A DNA stretch of 64,000 bases, from assembly GCA_024220505.1 (NCBI GenBank), contig JAKZZE010000008.1, forward strand, positions 1,488,001 to 1,552,000, in the 5' to 3' direction. The notes under the pieces were generated by a model, which saw only the letters and a program-made list of their open reading frames with translations, ran no database searches and was not told the DNA's origin. How positions within the stretch are numbered: position 1 is the stretch's first letter; every line of letters begins with the position of its first letter. The DNA is from Rhizopus arrhizus (lineage: Eukaryota > Mucoromycota > Mucoromycetes > Mucorales > Rhizopodaceae). The translations under genes and the position numbers were made by a program. Positions 33,018 to 44,577 of this stretch are shown in pieces.

Positions 33018-33644
33018 ATGCCTAATTGGTCTGTGGATTATAGTTCTCTTACTCACAGGTTTATAATAAAATGGTATATGATTCCAACTCTAATCAAACA
33101 CATTCTAGTCATTCAAAGCTACCTAATCCCATCGGCTTTCAACCTTCCACACTTCAAAAGTATTCTAAATCAGAAAAGTCCACTCGTCATTCAGATAAAG
33201 ATGACCAAGCAGCTCTCAAGATGAGAAGAGCTTGGGATATCGCTTTGGCCCCAGCAAAGTCAATACCCATGAGTTTGTTTATGATGTACATGTCTGGAAA
33301 CAGTCTTCAAATCTTTTCAGTCATGATTACAGCTACTATGCTTTTCATGCAACCCATCAAGGCAATCATGTCTGCTCAAGAAAGTAAACTTTACTCAACA
33401 CAACCCAAACAGAAATAAACTAACTCTTCTCTTTTCTATAGCCTTCAGTCGATTCGAGTCAACCGGTTCAAAAAAGCAAGAAACCGATTTAACCTTGCCA
33501 AAATTATCCTTTATTGGTCTTCAAGTCATCGTTATCCTTCTTGGTATCTATAGAGTCAACTCAATGGGCTTATTACCAAACACAACCTCAGATTGGTTAT
33601 CTTTTATCAAACCAAAAGAAATACTCGAGTTTGCAGCACAATAA
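33018..33644 (+). CDS. EMC4: ER membrane protein complex subunit 4
   Basis: It is a subunit of the EMC insertase, which inserts and folds membrane proteins in the ER. Three exons (33018-33058, 33109-33383, 33442-33644) give 172 residues. The 50-base first intron has a CTAAT branch-like site. The N-terminus MPNWSVDYSSLTHSHSKLPN and the core AWDIALAPAKSIPMSLFMMY followed by MSGNSLQIFSVM match yeast Emc4 closely. The C-terminal helix and GIYRVNSMGLLPNTTSDWL also match. Length agrees with the family. The gene is convergent with the RNA-binding gene at 33745, with only about 100 bases between stop codons. Confidence 0.93.
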
Positions 33645-33744
33645 ACTGAGGGAAAAAAAAGAAGTTTTTTTTATTCTTTCTTTAGAATCTTTTTTATATA
33701 CAAGATGAATTTAAATAAACTTTAGTCTTGATTGTTTTTCTTCA

Positions 33745-36033
33745 TTATGACGTTTCTGTAAAAGGCATTGTGGTAGAGGGTGCAGTTTCAGACTTTGGTT
33801 CGGAAGACCAAGAAAGCTGAAGCTTTCCTTTTGCAAAATTAGGTCCATAGGACATTGCCTTCTCAGCTAAAAATCTTTGTGTATACTGAACACTAGCCTC
33901 AGAATCGCTCTTTTCAAACAAAGAGATTTGGCCATATTGCTGTGAAAAGCTTTGTTAGTAAACTGGCTGTTAAAGTCTGTTCGTTTCTTACTTCAAAATG
34001 CTGGCGCAATTCTTCTTCAGTGGTGCCTTCAGGGATATCCTTGATCACAATCTTGGTAGGTCGATTATCTAAAGTCATTCGAGTAAAACCACCTCTTGAA
34101 CGAGGCCAGCCACCGCGACCTCTACCATAATAACCACCACGACCTGGATAAGAACTACCAGTGTTTACTCCAAGCATAGCAGCCTTTTTTTTTTTAAAAA
34201 AAAAAGTTAATATCATCCACAGAAAATCCCCCTTTTTTTTCTTACCTCTGCTTCTAAATGCTCGAGTTTCTTTTGAAGTTCTGCCGATGCTTGTTCCTTG
34301 CTATCTGCAGTTTCAGCAGCAGTGGTAGCATCAGTAGTAGCAGCGTCGGTAGTAGCGGTAGTAAAAGGAGCGGCTGCTTGGTTTTGATTGCTTTCAATAG
34401 CAGATTGAATACTCTTGAGCTGCTTCAAAATCTCTGCCTTTTCTTCTGTACCCATATTAGAACTGTTTGATAGCTTATCCAGCAAACGCTTTTGTTCTGC
34501 GATTTGCTGTTGAAGTTGCTGTTCTCTCTTTTTCTGAATTTCCAAGATGGTCTTCATATGCTCCTGATGCTTCTTATGCTTCTCTTCTCTTATCTTTGCA
34601 AGCTCGGCAGCACGGGCAGCAACTAATTCTGGATCAGGTTCAGCTGCTTTACGCTTCTGAGCAGTTGACTGTTGAGATTCTTCAGTCGAAGCCGTAGCTG
34701 GCGTTACAGCATTTGTACCCGTCGCGGGTGCGGTCACTGTTTCATCCTTATTCCAATACACCTTTACGAAGCGATTATCAAAAACGGCATCGGGACAGGT
34801 GTATGCCTTTTCTGCTTCAGCACGGGTACTGTATTGAATAATGGCTTTCTGAGCATGAGGTTGAACACTGATGTTGGTGATTGTACCAAACTTTGCGAAA
34901 AATTCGTTTACAGTAGAGATTTGGCAAAATTCCGGAGGAATCTTTTCAACAGTCAAAGTCGTATTGGTCGGATTGCTATTCTGATGGCGGAATCCTACAC
35001 GTCCACCCCGTCCACCACCACGATGACCGCCTCGACGCTGCTGCATAGGGCCGCGCATATCATTAGATAAAGCGGGATTGGTTGGTAATAAAGAAGCTCG
35101 CTCTGGGTCATAGGCATCTGTCATACCAAGAAATTGCTGATTGGGCACGCTTCTGTTTACCATCGTAGGCACTGATCCACCGGTAGGCATAGAAGGCATG
35201 TAAGTGTTCTTATTGGCATCTTCCACAATAATTCTGTCTCTACCATGATCATAGGGACATACATCGCCTTTCATACAATATCCTTTTTCTACAAACAAAA
35301 ACATCAAAACATGTCAAAACGCGTATTTTTTCCAATTGCTTACCAATATAGTCACGACACATTGGTGGCTTTGTTCCTGCACGATTAGGACCACTGTATC
35401 CGCGACCAGCACCAGCTCGACCTCTTCCTCGATCATAAGATGAATAACCGCCAGTAGCGCCAGATGGTATATTGTATGGATTTCTTCTATCATCACCATT
35501 ATTGCCTCGAAAGTGCTTGTTTGAGTACTGTGGGTTTTCGTCGGCATAACGACGCTTGTTTTGTTCAGAAAAATCAGTTCTGTCATCTCGAGGCTCTGAT
35601 CTCTGACGTCTATGTTTAAAATTGCGATCACCATCATCATCTTCTTCGTCAGAATAAGCGTTAAAGCGATCAGAAGGTTCCTTGGGGGCTTTTTTATTGT
35701 TGCTGTTTAACTTTATAAATAAACGGTCGATAAAAGGTGCCGTCTCTACAAATAGGAGGTAAACATACTGCGGTATATATATAAAAACAAGGAGCTTACG
35801 ATCATCAAAGAATTCTTTAAGTTTATCGTCTAAAGATGCTCTTAATGCGTCATTACGCTCTCCATTGCCAATAAGTGCGATAATGTATTGTGCTAAAACT
35901 TTGGGATCAGCATCACAACTATAAAAAAGAAACACGTTAAAACCCTAGATAATAGTATGGTTTTTTCATTTTTTTTGTTTCTTTACAGTGATGCAACTTC
36001 GTTACAAACAAACTCTTCTAAATCGTCAGACAT
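33745..36033 (-). CDS. RBM26/RBM27-like RNA-binding protein (PWI-like, CCCH finger, RRMs)
   Basis: It is probably a nuclear RNA-decay or processing factor, as animal RBM26/27 act with the PAXT/exosome pathway; that role is inferred. Six exons (36033-35987, 35918-35800, 35745-35344, 35288-34246, 34183-33992, 33939-33745) give 665 residues. The N-terminal PWI-like domain starts MSDDLEEFVCNEVASLCDAD. An RGG/RD-rich region follows. One CCCH zinc finger reads CRDYIEKGYCMKGDVCPYDH. An RRM (TTLTVEKIPPEFCQ) follows at about residues 315-390. A long coiled coil (AELAKIREEKHKKHQEHMKT) and an RGG patch (GRGGYYGRGRGGWPRSRGG) precede a second RRM-like domain (KIVIKDIPEGTTEEELRQHF). Domain order matches RBM26/27. 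Confidence 0.88.
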
Positions 36034-36660
36034 TTGACCAGGAAAAATGTATAAAAAAAGTTTTTATTCTTTGAAGAAAAAAAAAGTTACAATGCTTTAG
36101 AAAAAAAATCTACGTCACTGTGACTCGTTTAATTCAAAATGTGAAAATTGTTCAATACAGTACGATTAAATATGAATTTTATGAAAAGACTTTAATGAGC
36201 GCGGGGTGTCTTTAATACAATTTAATCGCTTGAATTAGATCAAAAGGGGCGTGAAGGATCAAAAAACACCTTTTGGGATCAAGGACCAAAAAAAAAAAAA
36301 AAAATAGAAATGAATGGGTTATGAGAGAAAGGATGTATCGTAATCAGTTTGAGTTCTGAGGCAACCAATCCAAGCGCTATCTTTCGAAAGAAAGTAGATG
36401 AAACGGTGGCATTGTTGGTGGTGTAGGACATTGAAGCTCAAAGAGGATCAAACATATGGCCGACCAACAAAGTAATCAAGGAAAGTCAGAGTGAATGGAA
36501 CGCGGCTTGCGAGGTAGACAGCAATTCCAGAAGGAAAGACGGGAATGTTCAACAGTGAATGGTATTTGTAATCGATCGTGCATCTTGAGACATTCTCCTT
36601 TTTCGACATAAAATCTTTCATGTTGGTGATCAATGAATGAACAGGCATATTTCCACTGAA
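36034..36660. other. Divergent/promoter spacer with repeat-like sequence
   Basis: It holds the 5' flank of the RNA-binding gene. At 36225-36300 the words atcaaaaaacaccttttggg and atcaaggac resemble the terminal boxes of the dispersed repeat (copies A-C), making this a possible fourth, weaker copy. The ORF at 36448-36648 is not supported as a gene. Confidence 0.35.
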
Positions 36661-36699
36661 TAGCTACCAGAAAACAGCTGCGAACGTCCTAAAATCATT

Positions 36700-37150
36700 C
36701 ATTTGAAGTTGGGTCGAACAGTGTACACACAAAGCTGAAGTTCTTACAGCTGTCATTTCACGTACCGTCGAAATGTCACTGACGACTGTCAGATCCATCA
36801 TCAATCAATACAAAGAAACCAGCCCTTAATTTCCGAAAAGAACATTGAGAGGCTCAAGGAATAATAAAAGGAGCCGAACAATATCTGGAAAGACGCTTGG
36901 TATGGGATCAAGAACATGTCAGCTGGATGAATAAGCAGTTGAGATTGGTTACCTGATGTGATGAATTATGAATTGTCACTGAGGGCAACGATAGGGGCGT
37001 CAGGACTATCAGAAAGGTTGGAGAGCGATCAAGAACACGATGTTGTGTTGACGACAAGGCGGGAAGGAAAATGATTTGGAGTTGTTTTTGAACAAAAGGT
37101 TTTGAGTCCTTCCAATAGAAATACCTGAAAATCCTTCGATTCGCTTTTCT
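36700..37150 (+). pseudogene. Relic of a classical Tc1-type transposase
   Basis: Plus-strand fragments read AVISRTVEMSLTTVRSIINQ (a helix-turn-helix like that of Tc1) and, further on, RGVRTIRKVGERSRTRCCV followed by AGRKMIWSCF. The last parts match the Tc1 pattern of an R-R-x-G-E-R segment followed by a VMVWGCF-like strand. Frames are broken by several stops. This is a different lineage from the three IS630-like copies at 17.7-27.4 kb. Confidence 0.55.
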
Positions 37151-37895
37151 CTCATCTACTGCAAATTCAGTAGTGCACAATTGTAAACAAATTTTATAAT
37201 AAACAATATATGCACTTTCTTCAGCTCTTCTGTTAGAGCTCTACCGTTATAGTTCTACCTCTTTTCTTTTCTAAAGCTTCTTGGGCTTCATTCCACATTT
37301 TTCAAAATCGATATGCACTAAAAATTATAATTTTTGCTGCTCTATCCTTTACAGGAACCATTTTAATGATCAAAGGGATAAAGCCAACGATTTGCTTACT
37401 GATTTTTGATCTGTAAGTTGCAATAGACTTTTTGTTGTTGCTTTTTGCAACATACTTGCAAATATTTAGTAAACTTTTGAGCTATAATCTGATCGTCCTC
37501 TTTGTGTTGATTTTGGAAACTTTTATTTTCCTCACTCGTGCCATACTCTGTCTTTCCTTCAACAATCTGAAGCCATTCAGCCAATTCTTCCAGCTGCATT
37601 TATTTGTTTCTCATATCACTGACATGAAGCTTGTATAAAGCTTAATTAACTGTCCCTTAAAGCTGTTGGAATCTAAGGATAAGTTCCCCCATGTAAGCGT
37701 TTGTTACCAATGCAATTTTTTTGCATAAAAAGATACATTCAGGAAAATGCTGCTCATTTGCTATTTTAATTTTCTCAAAATGGAAATCTTGTTTCCTCGA
37801 TTAGCGAATAAGCCGTCTTTTATTTTAGGAGTTTAAAAGTTTTTGCAAAAAAGCAAGTGTGTGAGTGAGAGAGAGACAAAATTTATCTTCGACAC
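37151..37895. other. Intergenic region
   Basis: AT-rich sequence upstream of the PIP30-like gene. Overlapping short ORFs on both strands (37396-37638) are probably chance. A gagagagaga tract lies just before the next ATG. Confidence 0.4.
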
Positions 37896-38589
37896 ATGTC
37901 TTTCAACATTAAAAATTCATTTGTATCTCGTTCTATTGTACAAGCTAATACAGAACAGACATTAGAATCAGATAAAAAAACATCAGAAGGTAATAAACTC
38001 TTAAGCATAAGGAAAGAACTCATATAAAAGTTTTCAAAAAGTAAAGCAACAAGATTACGATCCAAGAACTCTTTATGAACGTCTCCAAGAGCAGAAAACA
38101 ATACGCGAAGAAAAATTTGCAGAAGAATCTCGTCTGTCAAACCATATAAAGCGTATCGATGAAGAAGAGGCTGAATATTTTAAAATTTTATCTGACGAAA
38201 AAAAAAAGTTGGAAGAAGAAAGAAAACGCAATGAGCGACTGGAGCTGGAAAGATATCGGCTAGAGGTCGAGAATGCAAGAACAACAAGTCAACCTTTGAA
38301 AACTAAGGCGACGAGTCCTAATGCTGCAGCTGCTAATACTGTAAGCTCAGCAGCGAGACGACCTGTTGTTTCGAATAAGGCAAAAAACAAATTTAAAGAT
38401 GTTGTGGTTGTAAAGAAGCGTGGTAGAGAAGAAAAAGATGAAGAAGAGGATAAAATACAAGTGACAGATAAAAACACGATAAAAGAGAATGAAACCAAGG
38501 ATCCAGTACTGAAAAAAGCCAAAACTAGTAATAATGGCTCACTTTCTTTGTTGGCAGCTTACAGTGATGATGATGAAGATGAAGAATGA
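37896..38589 (+). CDS. PIP30/FAM192A (Nip30 domain) protein
   Basis: Two exons (37896-37989 and 38042-38589) give 213 residues. The N-terminal Nip30-type block includes KNSFVSRSIVQANT and, across the intron, KQQDYDPRTLYERLQEQKTI followed by EEKFAEESRLSNHIKRIDEE. This is the hallmark of the family whose human member binds the PA28-gamma proteasome activator in the nucleus. A long charged helix (KKKLEEERKRNERLELERYR), a basic NLS-like patch (VVVKKRGREEK) and an acidic end (LLAAYSDDDEDEE) follow, the last matching the family's conserved C-terminal acidic tail. The length is close to the usual 200-250. Function in fungi is not established. Confidence 0.8.
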
Positions 38590-39489
38590 ATTCGATCCAT
38601 AACTGCGTAAATGAGGAGATACAAAAGCAAATATAAAAATCTTGTAACATATCCTTTTATTATTCTTTAAAAAATACAATTGCTTTAAAATAAGGGCATC
38701 TAAAAGAAAGAGAGGAAGGTATCCAAGTATAGAAGAATTGAATGATCTAAGACCTTACTGGCAGAAAAGCACAATTTGACTTTTTCGTTAATTTGAATTA
38801 CAAGTGAAAAATTAATGTGTGAAGTATATTATGTTCATGCTACTGTGAAACCTGCGTGTTTTGTTTTATTTCTACCTCTTTGAATCATAACCTTCATCCC
38901 TTGTAATAGTCTTTATTGAAATTTGTCTGCCGAATGCACAGTTCTAAAGTTAAAACAGTATAGACAAAACACGCCATTATTTTTTGAGGACGGAGGAATG
39001 AGATATAAATGTTTAGAGCTAAAAAAGCTACTATCAGGACAAGCACAATTCAATTATGGATGCATTTGTTATTCAACGAATCATACATTCTTATAGAGAT
39101 TATTGAGAATCAATTTAATATGAAAACAATAAAAAAAAAAACAATAAAGGCCAAGAAAAGAAACAGCAAACATTTTAAAAAAGTGCCCTTATGCCTTTTA
39201 ACGATAAAAAGAATGGTAGTGTTTGAAATGCATAATTCTTTGAAGCCATGCTACACTTTTCGTTTTCTTTTTAAGGTTCTACTAACAAAACAAAACAAAA
39301 AAAAAAAAAAAAGAAGAAGAAAAAGAAAAAGAAAAAGTTTCAAATGGTTACTACGAAGAAAGCACTTTAAGAATAAACTGATTTAAGAATGCTTTCTTAT
39401 AATAGGATCATAATAACCCTATCCCCTTTATCTGTTGAATTTCCATTTAATTCTTTTTTCTGTCATCGCGATCAGTATACTCTTTTTAT
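38590..39489. other. Intergenic region
   Basis: No supported gene. The open frame at 39009-39386 is made largely of lysine codons from A-rich DNA (two A-runs and an aagaagaaaaagaaaaag repeat), and I reject it. Confidence 0.4.
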
Positions 39490-40731
39490 ATGGATGCATC
39501 TTTAATATACTCACAATTAATCAATTTTGGCGATTTTGAAGCTGAGAGCTACGATGAGATACCAGATGCATGTTACTCGTCCATGAATACAAATCCTTTT
39601 ATTTATAATAATGGTAGCAACAATTCTAGTGATATTTATAACACTTTAGAATTATACAATAAAATCTATTTGAATTGTCACCAACCTTTATCAGCCGAGT
39701 ATAACCTAATATACCCTCATCAAGGCTATGTTCTTAAAAGTTCACTGTCTACTGATACTCAACTAACATCTGATAGAGATGAAGCCCTACATCATGCCAT
39801 GATAGAACAACAAAAGGAGAATTACGGCTGTTTGTACCATGATTCTTTAAATACTACAGCATATTCTTCTCAGTTAAAGACATCTCGCACTTGTGCTAGC
39901 CCTAATGTATGTACCTTAATCTTTATTGCTTTATGTTTAATGAAAATATAGGATATTAACTTTTATATGGAAAAAACAGATCCAGTGGATCCTTCAACAA
40001 ATTCTCTTTCTACATTTCAGTATGAGATTTCATCCTGTAATCTTTTCGAGAATAGTGATGGAAATAATGGAGAAGAAAATAATGTTATGTTCTCAGAGTG
40101 CAGCGAAGATGAATGGTCATTTTATAATTTCTCCTCTAAAGATATGTTTAAACTGAGCAAGGAATGGAGTCTTATGACCAAGATAAAAAAAACGATACCG
40201 ATGGAACCAACTTGCAATAATAAAAACAAGTCTAGTAAATTAATATTTTCTGAGTCAAAGCCTCTATTAATCTATTGTAAACAAAAAGGATTGATACCAA
40301 TTACTCAAGCAAGCATGCCAAGATTTCCTATGCATATTTTATCTAATGAAAGTACTAGCTTAAATCGTTCCAAGATGATGACACCCTCTACTTCACTATC
40401 ATCACTTTCAAACAATCTAGAGAGATCTATGAAGGTATCTGACGATCTCCATTTGCTTCTTGCATCAAAAGAAAGCTTAATTAAAAATAATCAAGAGAGA
40501 TCCTATCATATCTTTGAAGAGACAGAAGATGAAGGTGACGATGGATCATTCACAGCGCCAAAGGGAAAAAAAAAAGGAAGAAATGTAGAAAAAGCCTGTA
40601 ATCATTGTAAGAGGTCTCACTTGAAGTGTGATAAGATGAGACCTTGTCGTCGTTGTATAACAACAGGTAAAGTGGGTTGTAAAGATGTCCAACACAAGCC
40701 CCGTGGTCGTCCAAAACTTTTAAAAGGTTAG
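39490..40731 (+). CDS. Zn2Cys6 transcription factor with C-terminal zinc cluster
   Basis: Two exons (39490-39906 and 39952-40731) give 398 residues. The zinc cluster is at the extreme C-terminus: KACNHCKRSHLKCDKMRPCR followed by RCITTGKVGCKDVQHKPRGR. It has six cysteines spaced CX2C X6 C X6 C X2C X6 C and a basic GRP tail that could contact DNA in the minor groove. The sequence resembles the AcuK/ERT1-type zinc clusters of gluconeogenesis regulators, but no PAS domain is present. The remainder is acidic, Ser/Asn-rich and probably disordered, with a possible activation region (FSECSEDEWSFYNFSSKDMF). The target is unknown. A C-terminal cluster is less common than an N-terminal one. Confidence 0.82.
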
Positions 40732-41163
40732 CAATAAACTGTACAATGCTGTGCATCTTCAACGAGGATTGAAAGATATATATATGATTTTATTTCTCTT
40801 TTTCTTGCTTTCTTTTTTTGCCTACGTTTATAATATACTATTTATAATTGGCAAGTATATTCGTAACAGCTATAGTATAGCATTAGAGCTCTTTGTATCA
40901 TCGATTATACGTACTTGAATGAAGAACAGTAAGCTGTCATGACGCTTACATTACAGATATAGCTTATTTTCTTGATTAACATTTGTTTAGAAGTATACGT
41001 CTATAAGAGGTCAAAACGAAAGAAGAATGCTAGGATAATTATGATATATCATTAGAATTAACTTTCTAAGTTATAGCTTAATCGAGAAAATACAATAAGC
41101 TAAATAAGTTGATTTTCACAAGCTATTTAAAGCTTTTTATAAAGACAAGTTTACACATAGGAT

Positions 41164-41220
<57 letters not shown>

Positions 41221-41859
41221 ATAAAGCAATTTTAGACGTAGATGAAAGATAAAGTAAGCACTGTGGTTTAGAAGCTGATGCTCTTACCAAATGTGAGACT
41301 ACTGAACTTGTTTGTGGGGATATAAGTGTTAAAAGTATGAAACAATAGGAAAGAGCTTACTAAGGATTGATTAATTCACCAAAAATATAGAAGAGATTGA
41401 CACTCGAATGTGTTCGACATACATCTGTTGTAAAAGAAAATAGACTCGGCCTATTCAGTATATGTCATTGTGATGCTGTCTAAATCAAGAAGCAAACTTG
41501 TTGCAAAAAAGAATTTGCTGCGGGAGATTGATTTGATACTCCTTTATCCTATCAACTACTTTTCGCGGCTGTCATTACTCTATCGAACCTAAGAAAGAAC
41601 AGCAAAGCAACTAATGCTATGGCGCTTCCTTTTATATTTGCTTTGGTTCTATCAAAAAGTTTGTACTCAGCAATATTTTTGGATATTAGGTTATTGCCAA
41701 AAATGGAAATCGTGACCGTTACTCAATGAGTGAGTGGAGCAGCAAACTGGGGTGATCAATATTCCACAGTGAGCCTTCGCGCCGGAGTGGTGGTAATTGA
41801 AGCAATCCGTCTAAGCTACTATTGGATCTCTCTCTTTATCATTTGAACGGAAGGACAAT
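40732..41859. other. Intergenic region with A51 run
   Basis: No gene is supported. It has an A51 run (41167-41217). The last 100 bases carry the presumed promoter of the ribosomal protein gene. Confidence 0.45.
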
Positions 41860-42862
41860 ATGGTTTGCAGAGTAAGTTATCAATTGCAATAGAATTAAAG
41901 AATGGATGGATGGATGGATGGATGGAATGGGTGCGGATTTTTTCTTTGATTGGATGCTTCAACATGGATGAAAATATACATATTTACTATTCTATGATAC
42001 ATTATGGAGAGAACCAATACGAGAAAGATGGATGATTGATATACTTATATGGATTATATAATATGGACATGGGATAGTCATATTTCAACATGCTGAAATG
42101 AAGTACATTTTTAGGATCTGTAATTCAAAGAAATGTATAAAAACCGCACCTTCCATTTATCCCATTCTAGATGTTGAAGAAGAATGTAGCTAATGTTCTT
42201 TTACTTTTCTCTTAATTTTTAGTTGAAGGAATATCAGGTTGTTGGACGTAAGCTCCCTTCTGAAACTGAAGCTTCTCCCAAGCTTTACCGTATGAGAATC
42301 TTTGCTCCTAACGATGTTGTTGCCAAGTCTCGTTTCTGGTACTTCTTGAAGAAACTCCGCAAGGTTAAGAAGGCTGCTGGTGAAATTGTTGCTTTGAACC
42401 AAGTAAGAATGAAAGAAAGAAAGAAAGATGAAAGCACTCTAAGCTCACACGTATTGTATTCATAGATTCACGAAAAGCGCCCTGAACAAATCAAGAACTT
42501 TGGTATCTGGATCCGTTACGATTCTCGCTCTGGTACTCACAACATGTACAAGGAATACCGTGCCATGAGCCGTGTTGAAGCCGTTGATACTTGCTGTAAG
42601 CTTATTTATAGTGTGTCATTAAATATTATATGTTTGACTCAAAATTATTATAGACCAAGACATGGCTGCTCGTCACCGTGCTCGTTTCAGATCTGTTCAA
42701 ATTATTCGTGTTGCTGAAGTCAAGGATGCTGATGTCCGTCGTCAATACATTAAGCAACTCTTGACTCCCAAGCTCTCTTTCCCCTTGCCTCATCGTATTG
42801 TCAAGGCCGACAAGAAGCACCGCGCTCTCTTCATTGCCAAGAGACCTACCACTTTCTATTAA
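41860..42862 (+). CDS. RPL20: 60S ribosomal protein eL20 (L18a)
   Basis: It is a structural component of the large ribosomal subunit. Four exons (41860-41871, 42223-42402, 42466-42595, 42654-42862) give 176 residues, the normal size. The body reads [60 protein letters not shown] and ends in [10 protein letters not shown]. The first exon (MVCR) is inferred. It has a strong AGA/GTAAGT donor and keeps phase with the TTTTTAG acceptor at 42222. The resulting 351-base first intron fits the common pattern of long first introns in fungal ribosomal protein genes. That intron holds a (ATGG)n microsatellite near 41902. The gene has C-ending, expression-type codons. Confidence 0.95.
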
Positions 42863-43240
42863 AGATTGTGTATTCCGTTTCTTTATTTCTCGCTTTTTAA
42901 TATAAATAAAAAAAGAGGATAAAGTTCAATTTATATAATGAAATGGGATCGTGAGACAGGTAGAGCTTCTTTGATTTGTTAATAATCGCCTTTTTCAAAT
43001 GATGCAAATTGTTGTCAATCATTATTGTTATTATTTTTTTTTTCCTTTTTTGAATCATTTCGGAAGTATACATTGCCTGCAATTTATCCATTCTTATTAT
43101 TTTATTTTTCTGCATTGATGTAATATGACTAAACAGTATAACTGCATAAATCATCTGCCATTAAAAAAGTGTGAATCAACTTAAGCAGCCATTTCAAGAA
43201 GGCTCTTTTTCCTTTCTTTCATAAGCGAATTTTAAATAAC
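42863..43240. other. Intergenic region
   Basis: It holds the 3' flank of RPL20 and the 5' flank of the next gene. It is AT-rich, with no supported coding sequence. Confidence 0.4.
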
Positions 43241-43726
43241 ATGAGAAAACGCTTTCTTTCTATATCTTCAAATACTTCAGGTTCTTCAGGTTCTTCAGGT
43301 TCTTCATCTTTTTGGAGACGTGTGAGGCAAATGTTTCATTTTCATCAACAGACGTCGGTTGGTGCATCTGTGTCCACAGCTTCTATACAATGTGAACAAA
43401 ACAGTGATTACAGGTCTTGGTTATATGACACATGGACAAGTAATGATTCAATACAGCAATCACAATCTGAAAAACCACATCAATTAACACAACAATGCTT
43501 ACAGGAAGCACGACAACGATATGAAGCAAAACGTCGAAAAAGAAAAGTGTCGCAAACAGAAACTATTGCCATGATTCCTCCTTTTAGTCCAACCTATGCC
43601 AAAGCCGACGAGTTTCCGTACTCTAATTTTTATAGTAGATTACCCAATGGTAAATGGATGGTTCGATATAGGTCAGGAAACAGAGATATTTTGGGGACAG
43701 ATGAAATAGACGGATACTTGATATAG
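43241..43726 (+). CDS. Hypothetical 161-residue protein
   Basis: A single exon begins at ATG 43241 (MRKRFLSISSNTSGSSGSSG). The N-terminal part has a GSS repeat from a tandem ggttcttca word. The middle is Gln/Ser-rich with a basic stretch (YEAKRRKRKVSQ). The C-terminus is compact and looks conserved: PPFSPTYAKADEFPYSNFYS followed by LPNGKWMVRYRSGNRDILGT. The tail suggests a small folded module. I do not recognise a named family. Confidence 0.65.
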   Translation: MRKRFLSISSNTSGSSGSSGSSSFWRRVRQMFHFHQQTSVGASVSTASIQCEQNSDYRSWLYDTWTSNDSIQQSQSEKPHQLTQQCLQEARQRYEAKRRKRKVSQTETIAMIPPFSPTYAKADEFPYSNFYSRLPNGKWMVRYRSGNRDILGTDEIDGYLI

Positions 43727-43855
43727 CAAATTGTGCTTTTCTATTAGAAATTGTCTTTTAACTGGTATGAAAAAGTTATATTTCACTTTAATTCAAGTAC
43801 TGAACATTTTTTGTTATTTTTAATAAACTACAAAGGTTTACAGTAATACTGATAG

Positions 43856-43891
<36 letters not shown>

Positions 43892-44577
43892 CTCATAATC
43901 CTTTAACCAATTGTACTATGTGTAAGAAGACAGCGATCGACATACTTTGACATCTGTGCAGTTTTTAGAATATCTTGCCTATTTAGTGCTACTGTTATCA
44001 GTCACTATGTTTTTCATCTCTACAAGCAGCAAAGTTTATTATTTTCTGGGATCCAGCACACTTGTTATGTAGCATTTTGCGCATTGGATATATGAAGATC
44101 CGTACAACTGTAACCTTTGCGAGAGTTTTTATATGGACTTTATATCATTTCTACCCTTAGTATATACCGTAACACGTAGTTTTTTAGTTGGATCAAGTAT
44201 GTAGGCTGACTTAGCATGCTTTTTTTTTAAAAAAAAAATGAAGAAGGGAGAGCTAGGCTAAGTTTGTGATGTATAATTTATATTGTATTCATATAAGGTG
44301 TACAAGTGTATTGCAATAATATGTAAACATGTGCTCTTGCGGCTATAAAACCTTAAAATGTACACACAAAAAACACGCTCGGACCATTCTGCAAGTAATA
44401 CTTGTAAATGAGATGCCTGAATTAAAAGGTTTTGTTTTATTTCCCTTTTTTGTATGAAAAAATCGTTTTCATCGTTTATAAGAATTGATAGCTTTTCCCC
44501 CCTTTCAACTCTTTTATAAACTTGTATAAAAAATGATATAGTTTGATTATAATTATACACATGCGATTTACTATTAA
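43727..44577. other. Intergenic region with T34 run
   Basis: T34 run at 43858-43891. The ORF at 44258-44581 on the minus strand lies downstream of the methyltransferase stop, and I do not support it. Confidence 0.4.

Noticed and set aside
38760..38830. Sequence resembling the right TIR of the 15.6-kb element (aatttgactttttcgttaat)
   Set aside because: The match is short and gapped and lacks the TGCG words; it could be chance in AT-rich DNA.
39009..39386. 125-codon open frame
   Set aside because: Lysine-rich translation from A-rich DNA; no family features, and no intron or promoter logic.
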